64,000 nt of DNA from Agaricus subrufescens. Its lineage: Eukaryota; Basidiomycota; Agaricomycetes; Agaricales; Agaricaceae. The notes beneath the pieces were generated by a model, which saw only the letters and a list, made by a program, of their open reading frames with translations, was not told the origin of the DNA and ran no database searches. Within the stretch, counting starts at the first letter, position 1, and the number at the start of each line of letters is the position of its first letter. The position numbers and the translations under genes are program-made. The stretch spans positions 1,488,001 to 1,552,000 of the forward strand of contig CM057065.1 in NCBI GenBank assembly GCA_029945375.1, written 5' to 3'. Below are positions 48,610 through 60,036 of this stretch, piece by piece.

Positions 48610-49934
48610 ATGTCGAGGATTGCCGCTCAGCAGGCTTTCCTATGCGAGAAGTTGCTACTCTTAAAACAACTGGACTATACTCTCGCCGAGCCTATATCGC
48701 ATCCCTTCCCCAAATCTGTTCGAAATGAACTTGAACTCCTTGATACAATTGCTTCCGTATTGACTTCTGGGAATGGAGACGCTTTCGCAGCAACATTCGA
48801 CAAGGGCGATGGCTTCATCAAAGTAATTCTCGCAAAGAACGGGGAACCAAGCCTCCAGGGATGACAAATGTTTTGCGAAAGAGTTTTTTTTGCGCTCATC
48901 GTTAATCCTCAAGTCAACAGTGCCGCCGATGTCTTTCCCTTCTTGCTCAAGCAATGTCGAGCGTATTTAAACATGCGAATCAAGAAACTCCACGCAATTT
49001 CCACAGACCCCAAAAGACTTCCACTTATGACCTGGATTAATATATCGCTGAAGCCCTAGATTCTTCGCTCAGTGCGCAGTTCCCTCGGGGGTATTCTAAA
49101 TTGGACAAGGATAGGGATTTCGGTTCCCTGTTGACAGAATGTCTCGCCAAAACCCAAGAATATTCCGGGATGGAATTGAATGAATCCGTCTCAGAAGCGC
49201 TTGACACTTTCCTCAACTTTAACATGTTTTCGGAAACCTTGGCCTGCTCTTCTTTCAATGCAGATGTTGAAGGACTGTGGTGGAAAGATGAATGTAGGAA
49301 GGAGAGCGGGTAACTTTATGCGTCATGCAGAGAAACTTGGTCGTTATGTTCGTGGTATCAGGTGTCTAATCAAGTATGCCAAGCGATTATTCCCCGCTGG
49401 GTCGACAGTCTCTCATCGTTGGGTCGAGGGTACTTTCAACGGGACTGGAGAAGGCCAGGTCCAGTTTATAACTACAACCCCTTACGAGGTAGTCTGTCGG
49501 ATGAGCCAAACGTACCCTTTGCCCGCGAAGCATCTCGAGACTCTTGATAAACGCTACCCTTCTAACCGCCAACCTTGGAAACCTCTATCTGCTTGTCTTC
49601 ACCCCGAAACGTGCATTATACTCTCCTCGCTGACATCTGAAGAACGTTACACTAGGGCGGTCCGCCCAATTGGGCTTAGCAAGCAACCTTGTCTGGGTTT
49701 GTGTTCTCTGGATCAATGGAGACGGCCATGCATTGGGTGACGAATTGCCTTTGGGGAAAGACTGATCCATCATTTGCTCTCTCGGGTGATGCATATCCTC
49801 GTGCCACGGAGAAGTCCTGTGATGAGGAGAACTCTTTGGATGAATGGGTAGAATTTAGTGTTTATACAAAGTTGCTGCACGAGCTGCGGGGGTTTTTGAA
49901 AGAGGCTACTCTACTAAGTTTGGGTGAACAATAG
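48610..49934 (+). pseudogene. Decayed relative of OTT_1508-type fungal deaminase family
   Basis: The conceptual product needs several frame changes. The N-terminal part is MSRIAAQQAFLCEKLLLLKQ to FAATFDKGDGFIK. A second part in another frame is ADVFPFLLKQCRAYLN, with two extra T in a run of eight near 48883. Then come SGMELNESVSEALDTFLNFN and GNFMRHAEKLGRYVRGIRCL, KRLFPAGSTVSHRWVEGTFN. Late motifs are HPE, the probable counterpart of the deaminase HAE, and IGLSKQPC followed after a shift by CVLWING, like the deaminase Cys pair. I recognise the layout from Agaricomycete proteins with an OTT_1508-like deaminase domain. Family assignment is tentative; the breakage is visible. Confidence 0.45.
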
Positions 49935-50474
49935 TCAACGTAGAAGCGGTGGCTCCTATCGACGTCGTAATGTTTAACAATGCGACGATGGACACTTGTA
50001 TGTGAATAAAATACAATAATTCGGTTTCTAGGCCAAAAGTAGAGTCGACCTGATGTAAATTCCAGCTGAGCGACTATGGACTGCACGATGCCTGCTTTGA
50101 CGGATCAGAGCGGCCCGATCGCACACGCTCTTGTCTTGTAGCCACAGTGTGGCCACCACTTAGCTATCGAGACTCCGGAATATGGGTGTATGTACCTGGG
50201 TGTTGAAGTGCTCCGAGCTTACTGCCAAGAGATTGACGATACTCATTTTCGCAACTCCTGTCATGCGTCCTAGTATATCTGTACTTTACTTTACCGGTGA
50301 TCAGCCCATCATATTCTGCGCGTTCAAAAACATAAGATTGATAATATTGCGTTACTCGGGAAACTGCAGGTATGAGTGCTTTACTTTTCCAGTGATCAAT
50401 TTATCATATTCCACGCCTTAAAAACATATAAGATACAAGCAGTATCCAAAATTGAACTCCCTTCCCCCCTTCCT
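49935..50474. other. Intergenic with tRNA-derived repeat
   Basis: Apart from the tRNA fragment, two similar words (GTA-TGAGTGCTTTACTTTTCC and CTGTACTTTACTTTACCGG) are spaced about 100 bp at 50279 and 50372, each followed by GTGATCA. No gene seen. Confidence 0.4.
50156..50225 (-). repeat. Truncated copy of tRNA-Cys 5' end and its upstream flank
   Basis: CCACTTAGCTATCGAGACTC and the following 50 bp repeat 48443-48511 with about ten differences. Only the first 15 or so nt of the tRNA are kept; the anticodon arm and 3' half are absent. Together with the intact tRNA it brackets the deaminase-like pseudogene. Confidence 0.8.
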
Positions 50475-51900
50475 TTAGATTAAATTGGCTACGCTGGTAT
50501 TCACAAAATTGGAGATTTGGAAGCCGCCTTCCGGGGATTTTATTACACCCGATTTTTCTAGAACGCTGTTTGGGGAATCAGGATAAGGGTTATTGGATTT
50601 ATGATGAATTAGTAGGGTATGCTGACCTGAGGGTGTCTAGTACAGTCCTTGCCGAGATTTCTTGACATTGTTTGGGGTATCCGACTGTCTTTTGCCAGGC
50701 CTGGTGGGTATATGTAAATGAAAATGTCGCTCGCTAGGGAGTCCAAGGCTGGCGAGTACTCACCCTGATATCCGCTTCGGGGTAACCAAATTTCTCTTTG
50801 ATGAAGTCGATATTCTTTTTAGAACGACTCTCTTCAGAGTCGAAAGACTGGGCGTAGTTTGATAATTCTTGTAAGAATAATTTCAAGGCGTCTGGTTGGG
50901 CACGATCGGGATGTGCTGCGATGAGCCATGATGACCATGGTGTAGGGATACTCCCAATCTATTTTGGTTATTATCAGAGTCTCTTTCTGATGCATGAATT
51001 CGTATATGAATAGTGTCACTTACGAATCGAACTTGACCAGCATCCACAAATGGTTTGGTGGTAAACCATTCCCACATAAATGCACTTGTGGATCCGTCAT
51101 TGACGGATTCGATTAAACCGTTAATGTCAATGTTGGCTGGATAACAATCACAAAGTGTGGTTTTTAGGTAAGTTTCACTTCGAGGAGATTTTGAAATGTG
51201 TTGTACGTTGAAATTGCATGCTTTTGGTTGACCACCCGTTTTGTAATGCTAAAACATATGCCATTGTATAGCTTCCACTAGATTTATTTGATAATGAGTT
51301 CTGAGAGATATAAAGGGGGTTGACGAAGCCTTATCCCGATTTACTCACCTTCCAAAGCGCGAGATACCAATTCTTGTATCCTCTAAATCTTCGACCTTGT
51401 GGTATTTAGAGTTGATACCAGTGATCACTGCCCTAGAGAAGAGTAAGAATTAAAAAGGCTGGATCAACTTTTGCCCTACCAGTTAAGTGGTGTGGAAACA
51501 TAACTTCCGACGAGTTTGTATGCTTTGGAGCCATTGGCGATGCCAGTTATAAGAGGATCAGTCAAAGCGCTTGAGTCTTTGGTTTAGTGGAAGCAACTGA
51601 GAAGGTGAAGGGTCGAACACACATAGCGACGTCGACTTCATCATTAGCCAATCGAGCTATAAGCTGTCCAGTTCCACCTTGGAGTACTATGAGCAATATG
51701 GACAGAGGAGCAGACTACCGATCTCACTCGGGCATTCGATAAGCGTAAATGTCTTTCCCGCATCTTTCTCGGCGAATTGAAGAAGAGGAGAGGAGAAGTG
51801 TTCACGGACTGGGATAGTGGAACAAACAGCAAGAGGTTCAGTCTCAACAAAGCATAAGGACAAGGTATTGATTTTTACCGTAGCCGACACGTAGAACCAT
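50475..51900 (-). CDS. Ca3427-type periplasmic-binding-fold protein
   Basis: Nine or more short exons join in frame. The N-terminus is MVLRVGYVREHFSSPLLQF, followed by LIECPSGTGQLIARLANDEV, VAIALTDPLITGIANGSKAY and VSTPLNWAVITG. Next are RIGISRFGSGSYTMAYVLAL, INGLIESVNDGSTSAFMWEW, FTTKPFVDAGQVRF, IGSIPTPWSSWLIAAHPD and TVGYPKQCQEISARTVLDTL, ending SNFVNTSVANLI. This is the class 2 periplasmic-binding-protein fold of the fungal Ca3427-like group, resembling bacterial substrate-binding proteins for thiamine precursors or nitrate. No signal peptide or lipobox is visible, so a cytosolic role is likely; the ligand is unknown. All splice sites used are GT..AG. Confidence is high that this is one intact gene. 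Confidence 0.8.
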
Positions 51901-53873
51901 GATGTCCAATATTAAGAGTTCGTTAGAACTTCGAGGAGTATTTGTATTATAACCACGATCAATGATTATTTGAGTTTGTCATTATTATCGCACTACGTCT
52001 GAAACTGGGGTACCTCTGATAGTAGATCACAATTCATCAATCTGTTTTCTAGAAAAACTATATTCAACAACCTAACAGTTTCCGAAAATAGCTTCATAAC
52101 AGAAAGAGGAAGAATGGTGCAACCAAGAAGATTTTGATCGTAATTTGATATTTCTTCATTCAGTTGCTGATCTAGGGCTGAGATAGATGATCATTGGGAC
52201 TTGGAGATGCCATTCGTGAGTGGAATATCTGTGGGATTGTGAGGAATGAAAATACAGTCCCAGCGGAACACGGCAACAGTGACGTTGAATATATACCCCT
52301 ATATAACAAATTCAAGCGGCTCTCCAAATCCTGCTTTCCTCTTGCCTCCATTACGTCACCTTGTTTTCGTTCTCTTGCATAATGTCAAGAGGAAATCTCT
52401 TTCGGCGCAACCTGCGATGGGAGATTTTACTTACCATAGCTTTCTTGTTCACAGCATCAAAATATCGAAGCGCTTCGTTTCTATTTCTGTTCCTCTTGCT
52501 CCGAATTCGGCCCTTTCAAAAACTCAAATTGATTCTCCGCATGTCCAAAAACCTGAAAGCAAACCGCTTCTCCATTCGTTCGAAAACTCTCCGTATCTAA
52601 GGGCTGATTGAAGAGGAGCAAGGGTCGAGTCGAGTGACTGGGTACGCGCAATCTGCGCGCCATGATCCCTACGTCTACTTGATAGAAACCTTTATTCCAA
52701 TGCGTTTTGCTTCGTCAGGCCGCGACACTTGGTTTCAAGTTCGGCATGTGTATCAGAGCCACTTATTCGGAAAATGGAACACGTGTTTACTGAGTCCTTC
52801 GAGGTGATATGATGATATCAAGCTAGGAGCCTTGAACACTTTAGAAATCATCGTCTTTGTCGGAAGATCAGAAGAAGATCAGAAGTAACAAGTCTTTTAT
52901 GGAGAGTCATTGTCTATGGGTACCGGTTCAAAGGATATTCCAGCGTTCCGATTAGTATCTCGCAAGATAAACGTGACAGGATATTCAAGAAGAAGCTCAA
53001 GATAATAAGGGTTCAAAAGGCTCGAGTAACTACTGTTAATAGAGTAAGTACATCCTGCTGTTACGGACTACATGGCGCTGATAATCAGGGAGGCTCTGAG
53101 ATAATAGAAGTGGTGAGGGCATTCCCGCATATGACGACAGTTAGATGGTGTGATCGATACATTTGAGGTGGGCCTTTTTCTTTGTCGCCCCGTTTACTGG
53201 GCAAGTGATGCTTCCCACTACTAGTGTCGAGGTATAGGTACCACCAGATGTATGACTTCAGGTCTAAAACTTGGTCAGGATGGAGTGTTCGCCATCTCTC
53301 CCTTTTATTTCAGACTGTTTTACTAATTAGGAATTGGATCGGCGAAGGGAAATTCAGATCCTGGGCGTTCGCTAATATAAAGCCCAGCCACATCCCGCCT
53401 CTTGTATTCTGGATGGAGTTGTGACTATTCTTCAATCATGTAGGAAGTTTCCGCAATGTCTACGAAGGCCCGCTCCAGAGAGATAGCTCTTCATAAAGCT
53501 CCTCAAATCACCGCGAAGAGAGTCCGTTCGAGGTTTTCTCTATTTCTTGTACCCTTATTTTTCTCTCATGCAAAATGCTAGGTGTATTCTAAGAAAGCAA
53601 TACAACGAGTGGAATTGCCCATATTGACGCAGTACACTTATATGAGAAGGATGATTCCCGCGGCGGTCGGCCTTATGTCACAAGGTGGCAAGTAAGGGGC
53701 TCTCGTGATTCTCTCGAAACAAAGTTAAACGGACTGTCTCGAACAGATGATCGCGACATATCTGCCTATGACCGGTGACCCCTAATAAATCAGGGGTATG
53801 GGTCAAGAGGGCTGTACATATACGAAATCTCAATACGTGTACCTAGCACCTCTTCCTTCATCAACTCATTGTG
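51901..53873. other. Intergenic, upstream of P450 copy 1
   Basis: Nearly 2 kb. A 72-codon open frame at 52382-52600 (MSRGNLFRRNLRWEILL) is basic with a hydrophobic core but lacks support. 53110-53285 is repeated at 56650-56825, marking the left edge of the P450 duplication unit. 53680-53870 is the P450 promoter with TACATATA at about 53814. Confidence 0.5.
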
Positions 53874-56172
53874 ATGTGGGGTCGGCTATTCGCTCTGCTG
53901 GTGGTCGTCTTCGTTCTCAACAGAGTAATACTTTTCTGGCGATCTGCTCGTAGTGTAGGGTGTGCCCCGCTATCCATTTTCCTCAACTTTCAAACTAATA
54001 CACAGCGATATTCAGGAATGTTCCTGGTTATAGGATTTTGTTGAATTCAAACAGTGTCTGGGGGTACTTTCTGCCTAGGATCATTGGCGTTGCTCAAGGA
54101 AATAATTATGCCTTCCGCGACAAACACTCGGGCAAGTTGAAATTGCCTTCACTCGTTGAACGATGACAATTGACGCATGTGTTCACCAAGTATACGCTAG
54201 GTCTGGCTGTGATATTGCTGCGCACGTTAGTGTGCTTCCAAACCGAGCAGGCCTTCATATTGTGGATGCCAACGTTATCAAAGTACGTGTCAAGCGTTCG
54301 CCGTTAAACGCCACTCCCATATCTTGCGACCTGCAGGAAATTACGACCTACCGTGCAAAGTTTCCAAAACCAGTCGACCGGTATAAAACCGTGACGGTTT
54401 TTGGTGATAATATAATAGCTTCTGAAGGAGAGACATGGAAGAGATACAGGAAAGTTTCTGCGCCCAGTTTTTCCGAGGTAAGTCTTAACTCGCTTTTGCT
54501 GCTCATTCGGTCAAAATGATATCCAATCCATACTAGAGGAACAACAGGCTTGTTTGGGATGAAACACTTTCAATCGTGAATGATATAGTTGACAACGTTT
54601 GGGACAACAAGGAACGGGTGGTTGTTGATCATTTTCTCGATGTCACTCTCCCTGTGAGTCGCCTGATGGCTTTATTCTCCATAAATAACATTCGATTTTC
54701 CAAGGTGGCGCTGTCTGTTATTTCGGTGGCCGGTTTCGGCCAGAAAATGACCTTCAGAGACGACGACAAGATCATCCCCTCAGGCCATATGATGACATTC
54801 AGAGACTCTCTATCTACTGTTACGTCATCTATGATTGCTAGGTTTGCAATGCCAGACTGGGTTATGCCGTTGACCGAAAAAACGAGGAAAATTGACTTGG
54901 GCTTTAAAGAACTAAGGGTACGTATGTTCTACTATTGTGGCCGGGTAGCCCGACTTTTGGTGACACGCCGACAGTCTTACATGATTGAAATGATCGAATT
55001 GCGGAAGAATTCCGAGAAAGTACAACGGCACGATCTGTTCAGTAACCTGCTAGAAGCAAACTCCGGTGATGGCGATATTTTAAGTGCGGATGAGTTGATC
55101 GGTACGGTTTTTCTTTCCCGTCGACTCAGCCTGTTTCCCTGAACTAATTGTGTACAGGCAACGTTTTCATATTTCTTCTTGCTGGACATGAGGTGAGTCG
55201 TCGCTCCATCGCAGTTTGTTCTTACACTTTACGTTTTATAGACCACTGCCCACACGCTTTGCTACGCGTTCGCCCTTCTCGCTCTTTATCAGGATGAGCA
55301 AGAAAAATTATATCAGCACATCAAGAGCATTGTCAAAGATTTTCGGGCACCGGTTGATAATTTCGCTCCGCTCTCAGAATGGTCGCTCATGCTTTTACCA
55401 CAGGCTTACGAAGCAATGCCGCTTCTGACACGACCTTTGGCGTATGTTTTTTTCCCTGTAATCTGCCTTAGCTTATAAAACGCGTTATGTTTGTTTCTAG
55501 CGTGGTATATGAATCCTTACGAATGTTCCCTCAGGTAAAAAAAAACCTCACTCCCGGTTTTTGTTACCTCTGATTTAAAATGCTTTTAGGTCCCGAATAT
55601 ATTGAAAAGTAGCGTCGAAGATACCCAGTTCACTACCATCAATGCTCACAATCAAGCGGTCACGGTACCCGTACCCAAAGGCACCCATCTCGAAATTGAT
55701 GTATCGGGGTTGCATTACAATCGTATGTACAAACTCAAATAGTCTCTTCATGTTCGTTTAAAGTTATTGCATCTGACAAAACAATTGAATGTAGCAAAAT
55801 ACTGGGAAGATCCTTACACTTTCAAACCTGACAGATTCATGCAGTCCAACTGGAATAGAGATGCCTTTTTACCATTTAGTGCTGGTGCAAGAGCTTGTGT
55901 GGGGAGAAGGTATGTCAAAAGTAATTCATTTGCATTTCGTTCTGTGCACTAACAAATTGCCAAAATAATACCAAATTAGGTTTTCCGAAACGGAAAGTGT
56001 GGCCGTAATCACGATGCTCGTATCGCAATACAAAATTACAGTGAAAGAATCTCCTCAATACGCCAATGAGACTTTCGAGCAGAGGAAAGAAAGGTTACTT
56101 AAGTCAAGTCTAATTTTGACATTGACGTGCGTCACCATTGGGCTTCGTATGTCCTTTACTAATATCCTATGA
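53874..56172 (+). CDS. Cytochrome P450, tandem copy 1
   Basis: ER-anchored heme monooxygenase; substrate unknown. The start MWGRLFALLVVVFVLNRVIL is the membrane anchor. Motifs, in order: NVPGYRILLNSNSVWGYFLP, CDIAAHVSVLPNRAGLHIVD, GETWKRYRKVSAPSFSE and LVWDETLSIVNDIVDNVWD. Then come the I-helix FIFLLAGHETTAHTLCYAFA, ExxR in YESLRMFPQ, and PDRFM before the heme loop FSAGARACVGRRFSE. About twelve introns are inferred; one (54132 to about 54190) begins GC in the context CGG-GCAAGT, while the paralogue has GT there. No stop interrupts the spliced frame. It resembles the Agaricomycete P450s with GHETTAHTL rather than CYP53. Confidence 0.85.
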
Positions 56173-56889
56173 TCCTATGGGGGTCGTAGTCCAACAGAGG
56201 TTCCTCTAGTATTCACCCGTAGAACATAAATGACTTTGCTTCTTGTTGTTTCTTCTCGCTTTTTCACTTGTAAGGCTTCCAAGATTCAAAGTTCCGCATT
56301 TTTAATCAAGCTAGATGTTGTCATATTTGTGTGTAGATGACTCTGGTTAATTTTCTATAATACAATTCCGGAATGGAAGGAATACATAGTCTGTAAAGAG
56401 TTCAGTTGGACCGATCTGTCAGTAACATTAAGCTGTGATGCTCCAGCATACTTCAGCACTTAGTATCTGGGAGCCGGTGACTCGGAGCAAGCTATGAAAT
56501 CAACATTCTTGTTCCTACTTTCCTAGCCCAGGATTCCCATGGAGATCTTGCAGAGCTGTCATATACTGTTTCTACAAATAACTTTGAATACTGTCAGGAT
56601 TTCATGTGCGCCGTGTGACGAAAAACAGAGAAGATAATTTATAAACTCAGTATTGATCGAAAGTACATCAACTACCATATACAATGGTTTAATTGATATA
56701 CTTGAGATGGGTCTTGTTCCTTATCGTCCCTCGCTTACTGGTTGACCCATGCTTCCTGATGTTACAGTCAAAGCATAGGAGGCACCAGATGTATGACTTG
56801 AGTTCTGAAACTTTGTCACAATGGTAAAGGTGCTCATTTCTCAAGGACGTGCAAATTCTCAAACAGAGATAGTGAGGCCTGAGGGGATA

Positions 56890-57500
56890 CTATTGCTAGG
56901 AGGGTTGTGGGAGGGCATACCGTGTAGTGAAGCGCGGGCTCGGCTTTGTAGGGCTCGGGCTTCGAAAAATGCTGAGCCGAGCCCGCCAGCCCACCTGGGC
57001 TCGGCTCGACTCGGCTCAACTCAAGCCTGAGCCTGGGCTTATGAGACGGCAAGCAGATTTTTCTGAGGCCTCCAAATCTGCTCGGTCAGTCTAGTCATCA
57101 CTCATAGGCAATTCTCACCATTTCTGGGCATATTCTGATACACTTTCATCGTGATAGGGGCAAAGTGTGTCGTCAACAATTGCGGAGAGTCAGTTTTATG
57201 CCTTTCCCACGACCATTAGAGCCTAGAGCAAGCAAATCGGCCGCGTGGACGGCCTTTTGATGAGAAGCGGTGGCATCGGCAACACCACCAACACTATCTA
57301 AGCTTGCCGATCCCACTGAGCACTGGCAGCTGCGGCTGCAATCAATGCCGCTCGCTCCGGGATGAAGCCCGCGTTCGGACCTGCTAATATCCCAAGTTGG
57401 GCCCTCCTGCAGGCTCGGGCTTGGGCTCCGCTCAGGTCTGAAGATCTAAGCCAGGTAGTAGGTCTCACTGGCCCTGCACTGGCCTGAAGCCTGAAACAAT
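56890..57500. mobile_element. GC-rich GGGCTCGG-repeat insertion, possible small non-autonomous transposon
   Basis: Between P450 copies, about 600 bp are not matched upstream of copy 1. The ends are dense in GGGCTCGG/CCGAGCCC words: 56934-57035 at the left, and CTGCAGGCTCGGGCTTGGGC near 57410 at the right. A perfect 12-bp inverted repeat, GCGGGCTCGGCT at 56934-56945 and its complement at 56975-56986, forms a hairpin. I see no transposase. Exact borders and target duplication could not be fixed. Confidence 0.4.
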
Positions 57501-57672
57501 TTTACCAAGTCGCGCCACTATCCCTTTGATTTCCCACTGAATTGCTAACTGTAGGAGGGTGTCAAAGTTTCATTAGGGGCTCATGAACCTCGCAAAACGA
57601 GCCGTCCGGGGTTGGTGGTCTCGACGTATTTGGCGCCAACGAATGACTGATGACCCCTAAAACCCAGGGGTG

Positions 57673-57680
57673 TATATATA
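57673..57680 (+). promoter_or_regulatory. TATA box of P450 copy 2
   Basis: TATATATA 63 bp upstream of the ATG at 57743. The aligned copy 1 promoter reads TACATATA, so copy 2 has the better TATA element. Confidence 0.5.
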
Positions 57681-57742
57681 CGAATGTCTACCGTTTGTCG
57701 ACCTGCGTACCTAACCTCTCCTCCCTCCTTTGACCTCACGCA

Positions 57743-60036
57743 ATGTGGGGCCAATTATCCGCTCTGCTAGTCGTCGTCTTCGTTCTCAACAGAGCAATAC
57801 TTTTCTGGCGTTCCGCCCGTAGTCTAGGGTGTGTTCCGCTGTCCATTTTCCTCAGCTTTCAAACTGATACGCAGCGATATTCAGGAATGTTCCTGGTTAT
57901 AGGATTTTGTTGAATGCGAACAGTCTTTGGGGGTACTTTCTGCCTAGGGTCCCTGGTGTTGTTCAAGGACAGAACTATGTCTTCCGCGACAAACATTCGG
58001 GTAAGCTGAGATTGCACTCGTTGAACGAGGAGTTGATACCTGTGTCAACTCAGTATATGCTGGATCTGGCTGTGACATTGCTGCTCACGTTAGCGTGTTT
58101 CCAAACAAAGCAGACCTTCTTATTGCGGATGCCAACGTTATAAAAGTGCGTATTGAGCGCTCAGTGTTGGTTGCCATTCTCAGATCACGCAACCTTCAGG
58201 AAGTCACGACTCACCGTGCGAGGTTCCCAAAACCAGTTGATCTGTATAAAAGCTTGACATTCTTCGGTAATAATGTGATAGCTGCTGAAGGAGAGATTTG
58301 GAAGAAGTACAGGAAAGTTTCTGCGCCCAGTTTTTCTGAGGTAAGTCTCAACTCACTTTGGCCCTCCGGTTCGATTGAACTGATATCTCATCCATCACTA
58401 GAGGAACAACAGACTTGTCTGGGATGAGACAGTTTCAGTCATGGTTGATATTTTTGATAACATTTGGCAAAAAAAGGAACGGGTGGTCACAGACCATTGC
58501 CTTGATGTCACTCTTCCTGTAAGTCGCTTAATAACGTTATTACTCACAAAAATCCCTCAATCTTCCAAGTTGGCATTGTCTGTCATTTCTGCGGCTGGTT
58601 TTGGCCAGAGTATGACCTTCAAAGACGACAAGAGGATCCCTTCAGGCCATACGATGTCATTCAAAGACTCTTTATCCATTGTCTCGTCATCTGTGATTCC
58701 CAGACTTGTATTACCGGAATGGGTCATGCCGCTGACTGAAAAGACGAGGAAAATTGATAAGAGCTTTAAAGAATTAAGGGTATGAATTTTTTGGTGGCAT
58801 GGTTGGGTGGTCTAACTTTCAATGGCACACTGACAGTCATACATGATTGAGATGATCGAAACGCGGAAGTATTCCGAGAAGGCTGACCGGCATGATCTAT
58901 TCAGCAATTTACTGGAAGCAAACTCTGGTGACGGCGAAATTTTAAGCGCGGATGAGTTAATCGGTATGGTTTTCTCTCACATCGAAGCAGGCGGGTTTTC
59001 CCTAAGTCGTGTACAGGCAATATTTTCATATTCCTTCTTGCTGGGCATGAAGTAGGTCATTACTCATCCACAATCTGTGTCATTTTACCTTACATTATAT
59101 AGACCACCGCCCACACGCTTTGCTACACCTTCGCCCTACTCGCTCTTTATCCGGATGAACAAGAAAAATTATATCAGCACATCAAAGGCATTGTCAAAGA
59201 TTTCCGGGCTCCGGTTGCCAATTTCGCTCCGTGCTCAGAATGATTTTCTCATTCTTTTTACCTTAGACCTACGAAGACATGCCGCTTCTGACACGATCAA
59301 TGGCGTATGTTTTCTTCCCTCTAAATCTGCCTCGGCTCGGCTTGTTAAAACCGTTGTGTTTGTTTCTAGCGTGCTTTACGAAACCTTACGAATGTTCCCT
59401 CCAGTAAAAACTCACATTCGCCTTGCTACTCCAAGCTTACAATACTTATAGGTTGGAAGTATAGTGAAGCGCAGTGCTGAAGACACTCAATTCACTACCA
59501 TCAATGCTCACAACGAAATCGTCACGATACCCGTACCAAAAGGTACCGATGTGAATATTGATATAATGGGATTGCACTATAATCGTATGTACAAATTCTT
59601 CCTGTTCGTTCGAAGTTGTTCCAACTAACGCTACAATTAAATGTAGCGAGATATTGGGAAGATCCTTCTACTTTCAAGCCCGATAGATTTATGAAACCCA
59701 ATTGGAATAAAGATGCCTTCTTACCGTTTAGTGGAGGTGCAAGAGCTTGTGTGGGAAGGAGGTGCGTTGAGTGTTTCATTTGCACCTTTGACCTATGCAC
59801 TAACCAAATGCCAAATTAATGACACGATATCCAGGTTTTCCGAGACGGAAAGTGTGGTAGCGATCACGATGCTCGTATCACACTATAAGATTACGGTGAA
59901 AGAGTTACCTCAATATGTAAATGAGACTTTCGAGCAGAGGAAAGAAAGGTTGTTTAGGTCAACTAAAGTAGTGACATTAACGTGCGTCTCCGCGGGGCTT
60001 TGTATGTTCTTTACTGATTTCCTGTGGGTGCCTTAG
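57743..60036 (+). CDS. Cytochrome P450, tandem copy 2
   Basis: Paralogue of 53874-56172 with the same intron layout. The anchor is MWGQLSALLVVVFVLNRAIL. Motifs are CDIAAHVSVFPNKADLLIAD, GEIWKKYRKVSAPSFSE and LVWDETVSVMVDIFDNIWQ. They continue with FIFLLAGHE / TTAHTLCYTFA, YETLRMFPP, PDRFMKPNWNKDAFLPF and the heme loop FSGGARACVGRRFSE. The intron after FRAP removes a stretch that would otherwise contain a stop (GAATGATTTT), giving FRAP-TYEDMPLLTRS. The counterpart in copy 1 happens to be open but is probably also spliced. All four P450 signatures are intact. The C-terminus LTCVSAGLCMFFTDFLWVP is hydrophobic. Confidence 0.85.

Larger units (their letters stand above)
56173..57742. other. Spacer between the P450 copies
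   Basis: 56173-56300 is the 3' flank of copy 1, similar to 60037-60150. 56650-56825 repeats 53110-53285. 56890-57500 is the GC-rich insertion. 57585-57742 is the copy 2 promoter, again similar to copy 1. Confidence 0.55.

Noticed and set aside
52382..52600. 72-codon basic ORF with hydrophobic centre
   Set aside because: No relative known to me, no neighbour logic, and short enough to arise by chance in a 2-kb spacer.
54480..54560. P450 copy 1 as a pseudogene because open frames are short
   Set aside because: All exons join in phase with conserved motifs once small introns and one GC donor are allowed.
59210..59270. In-frame stop in P450 copy 2 (GAATGATTTT)
   Set aside because: It lies in an intron: splicing from GTTGCC after FRAP to CTTAG gives TYEDMPLLTRS, the expected family sequence.
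53874..60036. P450, FMO, SDR and Ca3427-like genes as a secondary-metabolite cluster
   Set aside because: No polyketide synthase, NRPS, terpene synthase or prenyltransferase is present, and housekeeping genes lie between these genes.
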